From: Helicobacter labetoulli
Lineage (GTDB): Bacteria; Campylobacterota; Campylobacteria; Campylobacterales; Helicobacteraceae
Assembly (NCBI RefSeq): GCF_003670275.1
Contig: NZ_QXJF01000010.1
Location: forward strand, 44,902 to 108,901
Reading direction: 5' to 3'
DNA length: 64,000 bases
Shown: positions 46,629 through 56,141 of the stretch, piece after piece
Layout of the letters: each line of letters starts with the position of its first letter
Numbering within the stretch: position 1 is the stretch's first letter
Program-made: the position numbers and the translations under genes
The notes under the pieces: model-generated
What the model was told of the DNA's origin: nothing
The model's database searches: none
Seen by the model: the letters and a program-made list of their open reading frames with translations, nothing else

Positions 46629-47482
46629 TATTTTTTAGAATCTCGTGCGTGTTCTGCGGCGGTATGAGCGGCTTTGATAAATGCTCCACGCACGCCTAGT
46701 TCTTCTAAAATAGCTAGTCCTCTAATAGTCGTTCCACCCGGGCTTGAAATGGCGTATTTTAACTCATTAGGGCTTTTTGTAGCTAACTCTGTGGCAAAGC
46801 CTAGAAAAGTTTGTTTGACTAACTCTTGGCTTTGAGCGTGGGTTAGCCCCTCTAAGATTCCTGCATCAATGAGCGATTCGGCAATGAGGGCAAGGAAGGC
46901 AATGCTGCTACCGCTTGTGGCAATGCTAGATTCTATGAGTGCTTCATTATCCACACTCACAGCTTTGCCAAAAGATTCTAAAAATGCAAGAATATCCGTA
47001 TCAGCTTTTGAATCTGTGTGCTGTGTGTAGGATTTGTGATAAAAAGCCGTAGCAGAGTTTTTGCTAAAAGCGGCGATATTTGGCATAAGTCGCACGATAT
47101 GGCAAGACTGAAGCTGCTTTTCCAAGGTGTCAATGCCAACTCCGGCTAACACACTATACACGCATTGAGCTTTGCCTTCAAAAATAAAGCTTTGCAGTCC
47201 TTTTGGCTTTGTGCAAAGCAGGACAATGCTATCTTGTATATCAAGCACAGCTTTAGAATTTGTGGGCTTAGAATCCATAGATTTAGAATCTGCAATGGCT
47301 CTGTATTGTGGCGTGTAGATTTGAGCCTCTATCTCACATTTAGCGATACAATCTTTAGCTTTTTGTAAATCTCTGCCTGTGATAAGGACATTAAAATGTG
47401 AAGTGATAAAGTGATTGCGTGTAAGAATGGCTTGTGCCATATTGCCATAACCCACGACAAGAAGTGTTTTTTTCATTTTCAA
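46628..47482 (-). CDS. proC: Pyrroline-5-carboxylate reductase
   Basis: 284 residues. The Rossmann motif is [12 protein letters not shown], and the conserved C-terminal block [22 protein letters not shown] is intact, with LMPNIAAF for the substrate loop. It completes proline synthesis. The middle region (about 70-90) contains a serine/aspartate-rich stretch ([13 protein letters not shown]) unlike other ProC proteins and shared in style with the insert in the restriction-modification gene. It overlaps tgt. Confidence 0.88.
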   Translation of the reverse strand: MKMKKTLLVVGYGNMAQAILTRNHFITSHFNVLITGRDLQKAKDCIAKCEIEAQIYTPQYRAIADSKSMDSKPTNSKAVLDIQDSIVLLCTKPKGLQSFIFEGKAQCVYSVLAGVGIDTLEKQLQSCHIVRLMPNIAAFSKNSATAFYHKSYTQHTDSKADTDILAFLESFGKAVSVDNEALIESSIATSGSSIAFLALIAESLIDAGILEGLTHAQSQELVKQTFLGFATELATKSPNELKYAISSPGGTTIRGLAILEELGVRGAFIKAAHTAAEHARDSKK

Positions 47483-47544
47483 CCCTATTTTGATGATTTT
47501 GTTTGTTGCCTAAATTATTCAGTCTATGGATTCTAGAATCGTAT

Positions 47545-47976
47545 TTAGCTATTTCTTACAGGGGCGGCATTTTCGCCCTTTTGTGCTTCCTCTTTATTGT
47601 GGTATTGCCCAATAGATTCACTTAAGCTATACATTGGGTATTGTGTGCTATCAAGGACAACTTGTGCCATTGTGAGATTGTCAAAATTAAAAATAAGGGG
47701 TGCTAAAAAGTTGATTGTTGAGTGTTCAATAGGCTTTTGAATCACCATAATATTGGCAACAGCGATATTTTTGGCATTATTTAAATCAAGCAAAATCTTA
47801 ATGTTTGAAGGCACATCAAATTCATACTCCCTAAGCAAAAAAGGATTGACAAGTGTAAAATGCGGCACTTCACCATCAGCGTTAAAAAGCTTCATAAACA
47901 ACTCATCAATTTTCTCAAGTTTCATTTTTGTTACATTTTCAAATCCTAGGATCGGTGATTTGACTTCAAAAACCAT
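47545..47976 (-). CDS. fliW: Flagellar assembly factor FliW
   Basis: 143 residues from ATG 47976 ([15 protein letters not shown]), which has GGAGA upstream; longer frames add non-conserved residues. The family core [17 protein letters not shown] and ANIMVIQ is clear. FliW binds flagellin and CsrA, coupling flagellar synthesis to translation. Two FliW proteins exist in H. pylori; I cannot decide which this is, though the neighbours bamD and lon suggest the second. It has its own promoter divergent from bamD. Confidence 0.85.
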   Translation of the reverse strand: MVFEVKSPILGFENVTKMKLEKIDELFMKLFNADGEVPHFTLVNPFLLREYEFDVPSNIKILLDLNNAKNIAVANIMVIQKPIEHSTINFLAPLIFNFDNLTMAQVVLDSTQYPMYSLSESIGQYHNKEEAQKGENAAPVRNS

Positions 47977-48021
47977 CATCTTCTCCAAAATTTAAGCTAT
48001 CTCTAATGTATAAAACTACGG

Positions 48022-48027
48022 ATTATA
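48022..48027 (-). promoter_or_regulatory. -10 element for fliW
   Basis: Minus-strand TGT-TATAAT, about 46 bases upstream of the fliW ATG. It is divergent from the bamD promoter at 48072-48077. Confidence 0.5.
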
Positions 48028-48071
48028 ACACAAATATGTAGTTTTTATGCTAAATAGTAGAATCTAAAGTG

Positions 48072-48077
48072 TATAAT
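48072..48077 (+). promoter_or_regulatory. -10 element for bamD-lon
   Basis: GTATAATAC with the hexamer TATAAT, 33 bases before the bamD ATG, suited to drive bamD and lon. The minus-strand box at 48022-48027 is divergent. Confidence 0.5.
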
Positions 48078-48109
48078 ACATTTCTATTTTCAAAATTTAA
48101 AGGTTTTTA

Positions 48110-48751
48110 ATGAGAATCTACGCGTTTATGTGTCTTTTGTTTGCAAATTTGATATTTTTTGGCTGTGCAAAAAAAGAAGTAGAGTATAATAAACCCGCAT
48201 CGTATTGGTATGAATCCATTATCAAAGAGATTAATTTTGGCAATTTAGAAGGGGCAGATGGCTATTTTTCATCTTTGCAAAGTGAGCATATCAATTCTCC
48301 TCTTGTGCCAGAGGCTATGTTGATTTTGGGTGAGGCTCATATGGAAAAAGATGAATATCTTTTGGCTGCATTTTACTTTGATGAGTATCTCAAACGCTAC
48401 GCCTCTTTGGCAAATCAAGATTATGTGCGGTATTTGAAGATTCTAGCAAACTTTTATGGATTTAAAAATTACAGCAAGGATCAAGAGTTTATCGCTCAAA
48501 GCATAAAGGAAGCAAAAGAATTTTTGCAGATTTTTCCACAGAGTCGCTATGCACCCTATGTAGAATACATTTACATTAAGTTTCAATTAGGGCAGATTGA
48601 GCTATATAAATCCATAGCTAATGTTTATGATAAGCAAGACAAAGATGAAGCAAGAGATGAGTATCTTTCACGCATTGATGAGGATATTATAACAAGATTC
48701 AAGCCAAAGCCCTCGTATGTGCCTTGGTATGTAAGACTTTTTAATTGGTAA
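48110..48751 (+). CDS. bamD: Outer membrane assembly lipoprotein BamD
   Basis: 213 residues. A lipoprotein signal ends at C19 (ANLIFFGCAKK), followed by TPR-like repeats (about 25-190). BamD joins the BAM complex that inserts outer-membrane barrels such as LptD. Its end overlaps no gene; lon begins 24 bp later. The C-terminus ends in YVRLFNW. Confidence 0.85.
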   Translation: MRIYAFMCLLFANLIFFGCAKKEVEYNKPASYWYESIIKEINFGNLEGADGYFSSLQSEHINSPLVPEAMLILGEAHMEKDEYLLAAFYFDEYLKRYASLANQDYVRYLKILANFYGFKNYSKDQEFIAQSIKEAKEFLQIFPQSRYAPYVEYIYIKFQLGQIELYKSIANVYDKQDKDEARDEYLSRIDEDIITRFKPKPSYVPWYVRLFNW

Positions 48752-48774
48752 GAAGACAAGGAGAGAATACAAAA

Positions 48775-51162
48775 ATGAATAGTATAGAAAAAAACGATTT
48801 TCCTATGATAATGCCCCTTGTGGTAGAAGATGAGCTTTTTATTTACCCTTTTATGATTGCTCCACTCTTTATAAGCGATGAGAGCAATATTAAAGCTGCG
48901 GATAAGGCTATTAAGGGTGATAGCCTTGTTTTTATAAGCTCAACGCGGAGTGATGATAATCAGGCTTTTTATGATGTGGGTGTGATTGGCTCTATTATGC
49001 GTAAGGTGGCACTGCCTGATGGACGCGTTAAGCTGCTTTTTAAGGGTTTGTATCGTGGCAAGATTCTAAAAGTGATAAAATCAAGCAAAGAGCCATTAAG
49101 TGTTGAGGTGGATAGGATTTGGTATAAAGAATATGATGAAGCAAAGATGAATGCACTTTTAGAAGTTTTGCGTGAAAAGGTAAGGCATTTAGCAAATCTT
49201 GATGGGCATTTTCCGCCAGATTTGCTTAAAAGCATTGAGGAAAACTCCGAGCCAAACCGCATTGTGGATCTCATCGCTTCGGCTATGCGATTATCCAAGA
49301 ATCAGGCTTATACACTATTTGCCAAAGATGATGTAGAAGAGCGGATTTTGGGGCTTATTGATTATATCATTGAGGAAACACAAGCTCAAAAACTCCAAAA
49401 AGAGATAAAAAATAAAGTCCATAACAAAATGGAACAAGTCAATAAGGAATATTTTCTTAAAGAGCAACTTAAGCAGATTCAAAAAGAGCTAGGCACGGAC
49501 AATACGCGTGATGAGGAGATTGAGCAATATATGCAAAAGCTTAATAGCCTAAAGCCCTTTATGAGCGAAAACGCCTACAAAGAGGTGCATAAACAAATTA
49601 AACGACTTTCTCGTATGCACCAAGATAGCGGCGATGCAAATATTTTGCAAAATTATGTTGAATGGGTGCTTGAGATTCCATTTGGCACTTATGCGAAGCA
49701 AAAACTCTCTATTCAAAAAGTTGCTAAACAGCTTGATATTGATCATTATTCGCTTGAAGAGCCAAAAGAACGCATTGTTGAATATTTTGCAGTGAAGGAG
49801 TTGATTGCCAAAAGAGAATCTGCTCAAATGAAAAAGGAAGAGAAACAAGAGGAAAAAACTCAAAAAGGCACGATTTTATGTTTTTATGGACCGCCCGGAG
49901 TGGGAAAAACAAGCCTTGCAAACTCCATTGCTAAGGCTATTAAAAGAAAACTTGTGCGTATCGCACTTGGGGGATTAGAAGATGTCAATGAGCTAAGGGG
50001 GCATCGCCGAACATATATTGGTGCAATGCCCGGACGCATTATACAAGGGCTGATTGAAGCAAAAGAGATGAATCCGCTTATTGTGCTTGATGAGATTGAT
50101 AAAGTTGGTAGAAGCTATCGGGGTGATCCCACAAGCGTTTTGCTTGAGATTCTAGATCCAGAGCAGAATCACGCTTTTAGAGATTATTACACAAACTTTG
50201 ATGTAGATCTCTCACAAGCTATTTTTATTGCCACAGCCAATGATATATCCACAATCCCAGCCCCCCTGCGTGATAGAATGGAGTTTATTGCTATCTCTTC
50301 TTACACGCCACAAGAAAAGTATGAGATTGCAAAAAAATACCTTATCCCTCAAGAGCTTAAAAAACACGGCTTAGAGCAAAATGAAGTGAATCTTTCAGCT
50401 CCGGCACTCAAGCAAATGATTGAAAAATATACGCGTGAAGCGGGCGTAAGAAGTTTGCGTCATAAAATCGCCCAGATTATGCGAAAAAGTGCGATATTAA
50501 TCCTTAAGGGTGCAAAGTCTGTAGATATTACGCCAAAAAATTTGGGTGAATTCCTTGACAAGGTGGTTTTTGAGATTTCCCCAGCTGATAAAAAAGACAG
50601 CATTGGTGTAGTTAATGGTCTTGCTTGGACAAGCGTGGGCGGTGATGTGTTAAAGATTGAAGCTATTAAGATTAAGGGCAAAGGAGCATTGACGCTTACA
50701 GGAAGCCTTGGTGATGTGATGAAAGAATCTGCCCATATCGCACACTCTGTGGTGAAAGTCTTATTTGATACGAAGTTTTTAAAGCCAAAAGTAAGCACAA
50801 AAACATCGCCCTATCATAATTTTGATATACATTTGCATGTGCCAGAGGGTGCTACGCCAAAAGATGGTCCAAGTGCTGGAATTGCTATGGCGTGTGTGAT
50901 TGCCTCAATTTTGACAGATTCTAAAATCAAAGCAAATGTGGCGATGACAGGGGAGCTGACTTTGCAGGGCAGGGTTTTAGTTATTGGGGGCTTGAAGGAA
51001 AAGCTTATTGCCGCACATAAGGCTGGAATCCAAAGGGTGCTAATTCCACAAAAAAATTATGAACGAGATTTAAAAGACATTCCAAAGGAGGTGCTGCAAA
51101 AGCTAGAGATTATCGGGGTTAGCAACATACAAGAGGTATTGCCCCTTGCTCTTGTAAAATAA
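48775..51162 (+). CDS. lon: ATP-dependent protease La (Lon)
   Basis: 795 residues from ATG 48775, which follows AAGGAGAG; a longer reading from 48745 overlaps bamD and lacks a ribosome site. Domains: N-terminal substrate domain (to about 200), AAA module with Walker A GPPGVGKT from residue 372, and the serine protease with catalytic Ser700 (DGPSAGIA) and Lys743 (GGLKEKL), 43 residues apart as usual. It degrades damaged and regulatory proteins. Confidence 0.95.
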   Translation: MNSIEKNDFPMIMPLVVEDELFIYPFMIAPLFISDESNIKAADKAIKGDSLVFISSTRSDDNQAFYDVGVIGSIMRKVALPDGRVKLLFKGLYRGKILKVIKSSKEPLSVEVDRIWYKEYDEAKMNALLEVLREKVRHLANLDGHFPPDLLKSIEENSEPNRIVDLIASAMRLSKNQAYTLFAKDDVEERILGLIDYIIEETQAQKLQKEIKNKVHNKMEQVNKEYFLKEQLKQIQKELGTDNTRDEEIEQYMQKLNSLKPFMSENAYKEVHKQIKRLSRMHQDSGDANILQNYVEWVLEIPFGTYAKQKLSIQKVAKQLDIDHYSLEEPKERIVEYFAVKELIAKRESAQMKKEEKQEEKTQKGTILCFYGPPGVGKTSLANSIAKAIKRKLVRIALGGLEDVNELRGHRRTYIGAMPGRIIQGLIEAKEMNPLIVLDEIDKVGRSYRGDPTSVLLEILDPEQNHAFRDYYTNFDVDLSQAIFIATANDISTIPAPLRDRMEFIAISSYTPQEKYEIAKKYLIPQELKKHGLEQNEVNLSAPALKQMIEKYTREAGVRSLRHKIAQIMRKSAILILKGAKSVDITPKNLGEFLDKVVFEISPADKKDSIGVVNGLAWTSVGGDVLKIEAIKIKGKGALTLTGSLGDVMKESAHIAHSVVKVLFDTKFLKPKVSTKTSPYHNFDIHLHVPEGATPKDGPSAGIAMACVIASILTDSKIKANVAMTGELTLQGRVLVIGGLKEKLIAAHKAGIQRVLIPQKNYERDLKDIPKEVLQKLEIIGVSNIQEVLPLALVK

Positions 51163-51377
51163 TGCAAGATTCACAATTTCTACTCGGGCTTGGCTTTGGG
51201 CTTGTTGGTTGGGTATTTTTTGGCTTAGGGGTAGTGCTTTTTCCTTTGAGCTTATTTTTTATTATGCGTTCTTCCCATCGCCCACCATTTTTTGCACTCC
51301 TTGTGATTAATGGTATTGTGGGTTTTAGTATTTCACTCTATTTTGATTCGCAATACATCGCCCAGCACATTCTTTAG
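51162..51377 (+). CDS. Small uncharacterised membrane protein
   Basis: 71 residues with two hydrophobic helices (about 7-35 and 45-62). The ATG overlaps the lon stop (TAATG), which argues for real translation coupled to lon. The 3' end overlaps 45 bp of the convergent glycosyltransferase gene. No recognised family. Confidence rests on the coupling and hydrophobic pattern. Confidence 0.5.
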   Translation: MQDSQFLLGLGFGLVGWVFFGLGVVLFPLSLFFIMRSSHRPPFFALLVINGIVGFSISLYFDSQYIAQHIL

Positions 51378-52532
51378 AATCTCTAGATTCATATCCAAAT
51401 GCCATTGTTGTGCTGCAAGGTGAGCGTTGTATTTCAGCCTATTAATATCATCTTTTGTGCAACTTGTAAGTGTCTGCACAATATCACTAGATTTAAATCC
51501 ATTGCTGATTATCCCGCACTGATGGGTGCGAACAAAATGAGCAATATCTTCTAGCGGTGTGCTAAGGATAGCAAGTCGTGCTTGAAGATATTCAAAAAGT
51601 TTATTTGGCATACAATGGGCGAGATTAAAAGTTGTGGGCTTAAAGGGAATAAGTCCTATATCATACTCAAGGCTTGTTGGGATAATATCCTGCATCGCCA
51701 CAGGTTGTAGAATCTGCAAAGACGAGATACTTTTGGCTTGTTGGCTAAAAGATTCTAAAAAGCCTTTTTGGTTGCTTAGAGCCATTATATGAAGACTAAA
51801 GGGCGTTTGCTTTAAGAGCTTGCCAAGCTCCAAAAGCTCCATACTGCTCCTATCTGGGCTTATGAAGCCGTGATAGAGAATCTTTATTTTCTCTTGTGTT
51901 GGGCTGGGCGAAGCCTCATATAAAGGTGGCAGGGATAAGAAAAGCTCACAAGGAATGTGAAAGTCTTTTTTGTATCGCTCACATAGCCCATTACTCACAC
52001 TCAATGCAAAATCTATGCGGTGCAAATAAGTCTCACATAAAAAGGTAAAAAATCGCCCAAGCCCCTGAATCCATTGTGTGTCATTTTCATATTCTAATGG
52101 GTAAAATTCTCGCAAGTCAATGAGAATCTTACACTGCGGATTATTGCTCTTATACTCGCACGCAAAGGGTAAAAGTGTAATGTCTTCTACAATGAGCAGA
52201 TTCTGCAAGGGTAGAGAGTTAAGAATCTTGGTGATAGCTTTGCGGTTTGGCGTAAAGATAAGGGGCATAAAATCCCCTTTTTTGCAAAGCTCTAAGATGG
52301 CGTCATTTTCTTCTTTTGTGCGTTGTTTGCTGCTTTTATCAGGTGGGAAGCTAAAGAGTGTAGTTTGCATAGAATCTGTGAATGAGAGGCTTTGGCAGTC
52401 CTTTGAGATGACATTGATCCTTATAATATGATGTGAAGTTGCGGCTATTTTGCTTAAAAGCTCCAATAGCCGACTTGAGCGGGGTTTGGTATTGATGTTG
52501 TGATCACAAAGTAGGGTAATATTAAGATTCAA
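51333..52532 (-). CDS. GT-B glycosyltransferase (family 4-like)
   Basis: 399 residues in a two-domain GT-B layout. The C-terminal half has ILYHGFISPDRSSMELLE, IGLIPFKPTTFNLAHCMPNKLFEYLQ and the closing AILSTPLEDIAHF, typical of group 1 transferases that move a nucleotide-activated sugar. The N-terminus is cytoplasmic, without membrane helices. Donor and acceptor are unknown, but a surface glycan is probable. No homopolymer tract is present, unlike the other glycan genes here. Confidence 0.7.
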   Translation of the reverse strand: MNLNITLLCDHNINTKPRSSRLLELLSKIAATSHHIIRINVISKDCQSLSFTDSMQTTLFSFPPDKSSKQRTKEENDAILELCKKGDFMPLIFTPNRKAITKILNSLPLQNLLIVEDITLLPFACEYKSNNPQCKILIDLREFYPLEYENDTQWIQGLGRFFTFLCETYLHRIDFALSVSNGLCERYKKDFHIPCELFLSLPPLYEASPSPTQEKIKILYHGFISPDRSSMELLELGKLLKQTPFSLHIMALSNQKGFLESFSQQAKSISSLQILQPVAMQDIIPTSLEYDIGLIPFKPTTFNLAHCMPNKLFEYLQARLAILSTPLEDIAHFVRTHQCGIISNGFKSSDIVQTLTSCTKDDINRLKYNAHLAAQQWHLDMNLEILKNVLGDVLRIKIE

Positions 52533-52651
52533 GCTTTGTTCCTTGATGTAAATAGAATCTTACAAGCCTTTTTTATTCCATTCCTTTATAAACTCATTTT
52601 AAAATAAATGTGGGCTGTGGTAAATGGCAAATGAGTTTATATGGATAAAAC

Positions 52652-52680
52652 TTGACTTTTTTGCTTTGCTGTGCTACTTT
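52652..52680 (+). promoter_or_regulatory. Putative promoter for cysK
   Basis: TTGACT (52652-52657) and TGC-TACTTT (52675-52680), 17 bases apart, 36 bases before the ATG. This is one of the few places in the window with a recognisable -35. Confidence 0.4.
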
Positions 52681-52715
52681 ATTTTGTTTTGAAATTTCAT
52701 CTCTAAGGATTTTGT

Positions 52716-53621
52716 ATGAAAATAGCACAATCAATCACTGATCTTATCGGCAATACGCCTATTTTGAATCTTAAAGAGTTTGCCCCAAATCTCTATGGCA
52801 AATGCGAGTTTTTAAACCCTAGTCATTCTATTAAGGATCGCCCGGCGTATGCGATGATAGATGAGGCAATGCGTGAGGGTAAAATCAACAAGGATACGAT
52901 GATTGTGGAATGCACAAGTGGGAATATGGGGATTTCTCTTGCGATGATTTGTGCGAGTTTGGGACTTAAAATCACCATTACTATGCCCGAATCTATGAGC
53001 ATAGAGCGGAGAAAAATGATTGCCTTTTTTGGCGCAAATCTTGTGCTAACCCCGGCAAGTGAAGGTATGAAAGGGGCGTTAGATAAAGCGAGAGAAATTT
53101 TAGATTCTACGCCTAATGCTTTTATGCCAAGTCAGTTTGATAACCTCGCTAATAAGCAAATGCACAAACGCACCACGGCGTTGGAGATTTATGAGAGTTT
53201 TGAGGGGGCTTTGGACTATTTTGTTGCGGGGTTTGGCACGGGCGGAACTATCAGCGGTGTTGGCGAAGTGCTAAAAGAAAAGATTCCATCTATTCAAATT
53301 ATCGGTGTGGAGCCTTCTGCCTCGCCGCTATTAAGTCAAGGACAAGCCGGTCCGCATAAGATTCAGGGTATTGGGGCGAATTTTATCCCTAGCATTCTTA
53401 ATCGTGAAGTGATAGATTCTATCTTGTGTGTGGAAAATGATGTGGCGATACAAACAGCTCAGGAGCTAGGCAGGGCTGGAGTTATGGTTGGAATCTCAAG
53501 TGGAGCAAATGTGGCTATTGCAAGAAAAATCGCTTTGGAAAACCCTAACAAAAAAGTGCTGACAATGCTTAATGACACAGCAGAGCGTTATTTATCAACA
53601 GATTTGTTTAATACGCTTTAG
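52716..53621 (+). CDS. cysK: Cysteine synthase (O-acetylserine sulfhydrylase)
   Basis: 301 residues of the fold II PLP family. The cofactor lysine is K40 in NPSHSIKDRPAY; TSGNMGIS and GFGTGGTISGVGE are the phosphate loops. It makes cysteine, or as a close relative cystathionine, from O-acetylserine. It is a single-gene unit with its own likely promoter, followed by two degraded genes. Confidence 0.87.
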   Translation: MKIAQSITDLIGNTPILNLKEFAPNLYGKCEFLNPSHSIKDRPAYAMIDEAMREGKINKDTMIVECTSGNMGISLAMICASLGLKITITMPESMSIERRKMIAFFGANLVLTPASEGMKGALDKAREILDSTPNAFMPSQFDNLANKQMHKRTTALEIYESFEGALDYFVAGFGTGGTISGVGEVLKEKIPSIQIIGVEPSASPLLSQGQAGPHKIQGIGANFIPSILNREVIDSILCVENDVAIQTAQELGRAGVMVGISSGANVAIARKIALENPNKKVLTMLNDTAERYLSTDLFNTL

Positions 53622-53668
53622 GCTATGTGGGATTGTAGAATCTATTGCTAGAAGTGGGCAAGGTAGCT

Positions 53669-54096
53669 TTATAGAGCTTTTGTAGAGAGGCAGGATAGGC
53701 TTTGCTTATTGGGTGATAAACGATAGAAAAATGGAATAGTGTATTGTGTGCTTTGGGTTTGGCATTGCGTTTTTATGCAGGCTTTAGCTTTGTGAAGCAC
53801 ATTTGTGATGTGTGAGGCAAACTCGCTTTTGGGCTTATCAAATGTGAGAGAGTGAATCTTGCAAGTGTCAGCTTGGAGCATAAAGCTAGCTTTTAGATTT
53901 TCTTCTTTGCCAAGTTGCAGGAGTTCTTTAGGATAGGTATTGTGCTTATTGATACACGCTTGCAGGGCTTTGTCAAAAGGAGCTAGGCTGATTTTGCGGT
54001 GGTTTTGTGTGAATCTTTGCCTATCAGCAAATACACCAACAAAAAAAGCCAAAGCAGTGTGGCAATAACGCCATAAATCAGTGCATATTTTTTCAT
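53669..54096 (-). pseudogene. Small membrane-anchored protein split by a T7 run
   Basis: From ATG 54096 the reading is MKKYALIYGVIATLLWLF, a clear membrane anchor, but after the plus-strand A7 at 54041-54047 (T7 in the gene) the frame closes in about 20 codons. The +1 frame is open for 127 codons with cysteine-containing sequence (FADRQRFTQNHRKISL onward). One additional T would fuse them to about 142 residues. The gene could be a simple null or a slippage switch. I do not recognise the family. Alternatively a TTG start at 54052 could give the soluble part alone. Confidence 0.5.
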
Positions 54097-54161
54097 TATA
54101 AAGCTTTTTTTGTTTGTTTGGGTGTAGTGGATTCTAGCACAAATCTTTCATAGCAAAGAAT

Positions 54162-54550
54162 CTACAAACCTAGAGACCTCAAAGCATTAAAACTAGAATC
54201 TAACATTACATTTTCTAAACTTCTTTGTGAAAATAAAAACCTACTATCACACACAAAGCCAAGCTCCTGCCAATCTGTGTGATTTAGCCTATCACATATT
54301 TCTTGTAGTTTTGTGTGATCCACTTTAAACTTTGGAAAAATTGCTAGAATAGAGCCATCATAAGCTTTGCAAGGATGTAAGAAAAAGGGCTTTTTATTAC
54401 GCGTTTTGGTATTGACATAAATGCGTGGTAAATTACTTTTATGATAATCTCTCCCCCATTCCCACCAATTTGCTTCATTAAACTTTCTAATTTTTCGCTG
54501 TAGTAATTGCGTTTTAAAGCTGATTAAGGGAAAATTTGATAAATTTAAGC
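54162..54550 (-). pseudogene. Remnant of a DNA methyltransferase (C-terminal part)
   Basis: A minus-strand frame of about 125 codons without a start, ending at TAG 54164-54162. The translation contains WWEWGRDY, PRIYVNTKTRNKKPFFLH, YDGSILAIFPKF and CDRLNHTDWQELGFVCDSRF, which read as the C-terminal end of a type II adenine methyltransferase of the kind found in Helicobacter Type IIS systems. A stop upstream cuts off the catalytic domain. No intact partner is next to it. The family assignment is from memory of such sequences. Confidence 0.5.
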
Positions 54551-54578
54551 TTATTTAGCTTGTTTTTAGCAAGTTTTG

Positions 54579-54587
54579 TGCTACAAT
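54579..54587 (+). promoter_or_regulatory. Extended -10 element for the ppiD-like gene
   Basis: TGC-TACAAT (hexamer at 54582-54587) 61 bases before the ATG at 54648. It probably serves the run ppiD-like, ftsA and ftsZ. Confidence 0.45.
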
Positions 54588-54647
54588 AGGCGTTTTTAAA
54601 ACACTCACTTAGATTTTTACATACATAAATTAAAGGTTGTTGGTTTA

Positions 54648-56141
54648 ATGATTACTTGGATGCAGAAGCATAAGAAATGGCTTGTTGTTACTATTTGGAT
54701 TAGTGCCATTGCGTTTATCGGTGCTGGAATGGTGAATTGGGGTTCTTATGGCTTTGGCTCAAGCAATGATAAGGTTGCTCGTGTTGGGAATGTTGATATT
54801 CATCTTGCTGAGTTTCAAAGAGAGTATGCAAGGATTCTTAATGAATTTAGTCAAATCTCGCAATTTGGTGGAATGCTTGATGAAGCTCAAGCAAAGCAGT
54901 TTGGCATACCACAAATGGCATTGCAGAGGCTTATTCAACAAACCCAGATTCTTAATCTTGCTTATGATTTGGGGATTGTTGTGAGCGATGAGGAAGTGGG
55001 CAAAGAGATAGTAAATGCTAAAGTGTATGTAGATGATAAGGGTGAGTTTAGCCAAGAGGTGTATCGCCAAACTTTAAAAGAGCAAGGTATGAGTCCGAGT
55101 GATTTTGAGGAGATGTTGCGTAGGATTCTTGTTATACAAAAGATTTTTAGCGTGATGAATATTACTCAAGCAGCACCTATGCTTCCCATTTCATCAAGTG
55201 AGATTGCGGCATTGGAGATGGCAAACGCAGTAAGAGATAGGCTAAAGGTGGAGATTCTGCCTATGAGTCAAGTGAGTATTGAAAGCAAAGATGATGAGTT
55301 AAAGGTGTTTTGGGAGAAAAATGCGCAAAATTGGAAAACCCCTATGGAGTTTGACATAGAGTATATCCTAGTCCCTTTTGCCTCGCAGAATCCAACAGAT
55401 GAAGATTTGAGGAAGCATTACGAAGATTTTAAGAGTGATTATTTAGATGAAGATGGAGGTTTATTGAGCTTTGAAGAAAGTAGGGAGAGGCTCATAAAAG
55501 ATGTGCAGAAGATTCAGGCTGAGAGTGTGGCAAAGCGTGAATATCGTGATTTAAAAAATGAAAGCAAAAAGGGCAAGATTCTAGCTCTCAAAGAGAATGA
55601 GCGGTTTTTTATCAAAAACGGAGTGGATTTAGTTGTCGAAGATATGAAAGTAGCACAAGTAGGGCAGGTGCTAAAACCTATTGAAGCTGATGAAGGGTTT
55701 GTAACGCTAAAGATTCTTGATAAAAAGCCAAGTGTGCAAAAAAGCTTTGAAGAGGCAAAGGCTGAAGCTAGAGTGCTTTTTGAAAACACTAAGAAAAAGG
55801 AAAAGCTCTCAGCACTTGCTCAAGAAAAAGTGAGAAATTTTAAAGGCACAGATATAGGGTTTGTTGATAGATTCTATAATGGTGCTATACTCACGCTAGA
55901 TGATAGGCAGAAAATGAGCTTTCTCTCTCATTTATTCTCTTCTCAACAAAAGGAAGGATATGTGATGCTTGATGATAAGGCTGTGCTGTATCGTATAATG
56001 GAGCAATCAGCTTCACCGATAACGCAAGGCGATAATGCAATGGTGTTTAAGAATATGAAGTCTGAAGCAGTGCTTGATGCGTTGGCGGAGTATCTCAATG
56101 AGACTTATAAGACGACAATCTACATTGATGTGAGTAAGTGA
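54648..56141 (+). CDS. SurA/PpiD-type periplasmic chaperone
   Basis: 497 residues: short cytoplasmic start, one membrane helix (about 12-33), then a SurA-N-like domain (VGNVDIHLAEFQREYARIL, and VVSDEEVGKEIVNAKVYVDD). The later part (VGQVLKPIEADEGFVTLKI) corresponds to a shortened parvulin-like region. Related proteins help periplasmic folding near the Sec machinery. It ends overlapping the ftsA start, which places it in the division operon, as in H. pylori as I recall. Confidence 0.75.
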   Translation: MITWMQKHKKWLVVTIWISAIAFIGAGMVNWGSYGFGSSNDKVARVGNVDIHLAEFQREYARILNEFSQISQFGGMLDEAQAKQFGIPQMALQRLIQQTQILNLAYDLGIVVSDEEVGKEIVNAKVYVDDKGEFSQEVYRQTLKEQGMSPSDFEEMLRRILVIQKIFSVMNITQAAPMLPISSSEIAALEMANAVRDRLKVEILPMSQVSIESKDDELKVFWEKNAQNWKTPMEFDIEYILVPFASQNPTDEDLRKHYEDFKSDYLDEDGGLLSFEESRERLIKDVQKIQAESVAKREYRDLKNESKKGKILALKENERFFIKNGVDLVVEDMKVAQVGQVLKPIEADEGFVTLKILDKKPSVQKSFEEAKAEARVLFENTKKKEKLSALAQEKVRNFKGTDIGFVDRFYNGAILTLDDRQKMSFLSHLFSSQQKEGYVMLDDKAVLYRIMEQSASPITQGDNAMVFKNMKSEAVLDALAEYLNETYKTTIYIDVSK

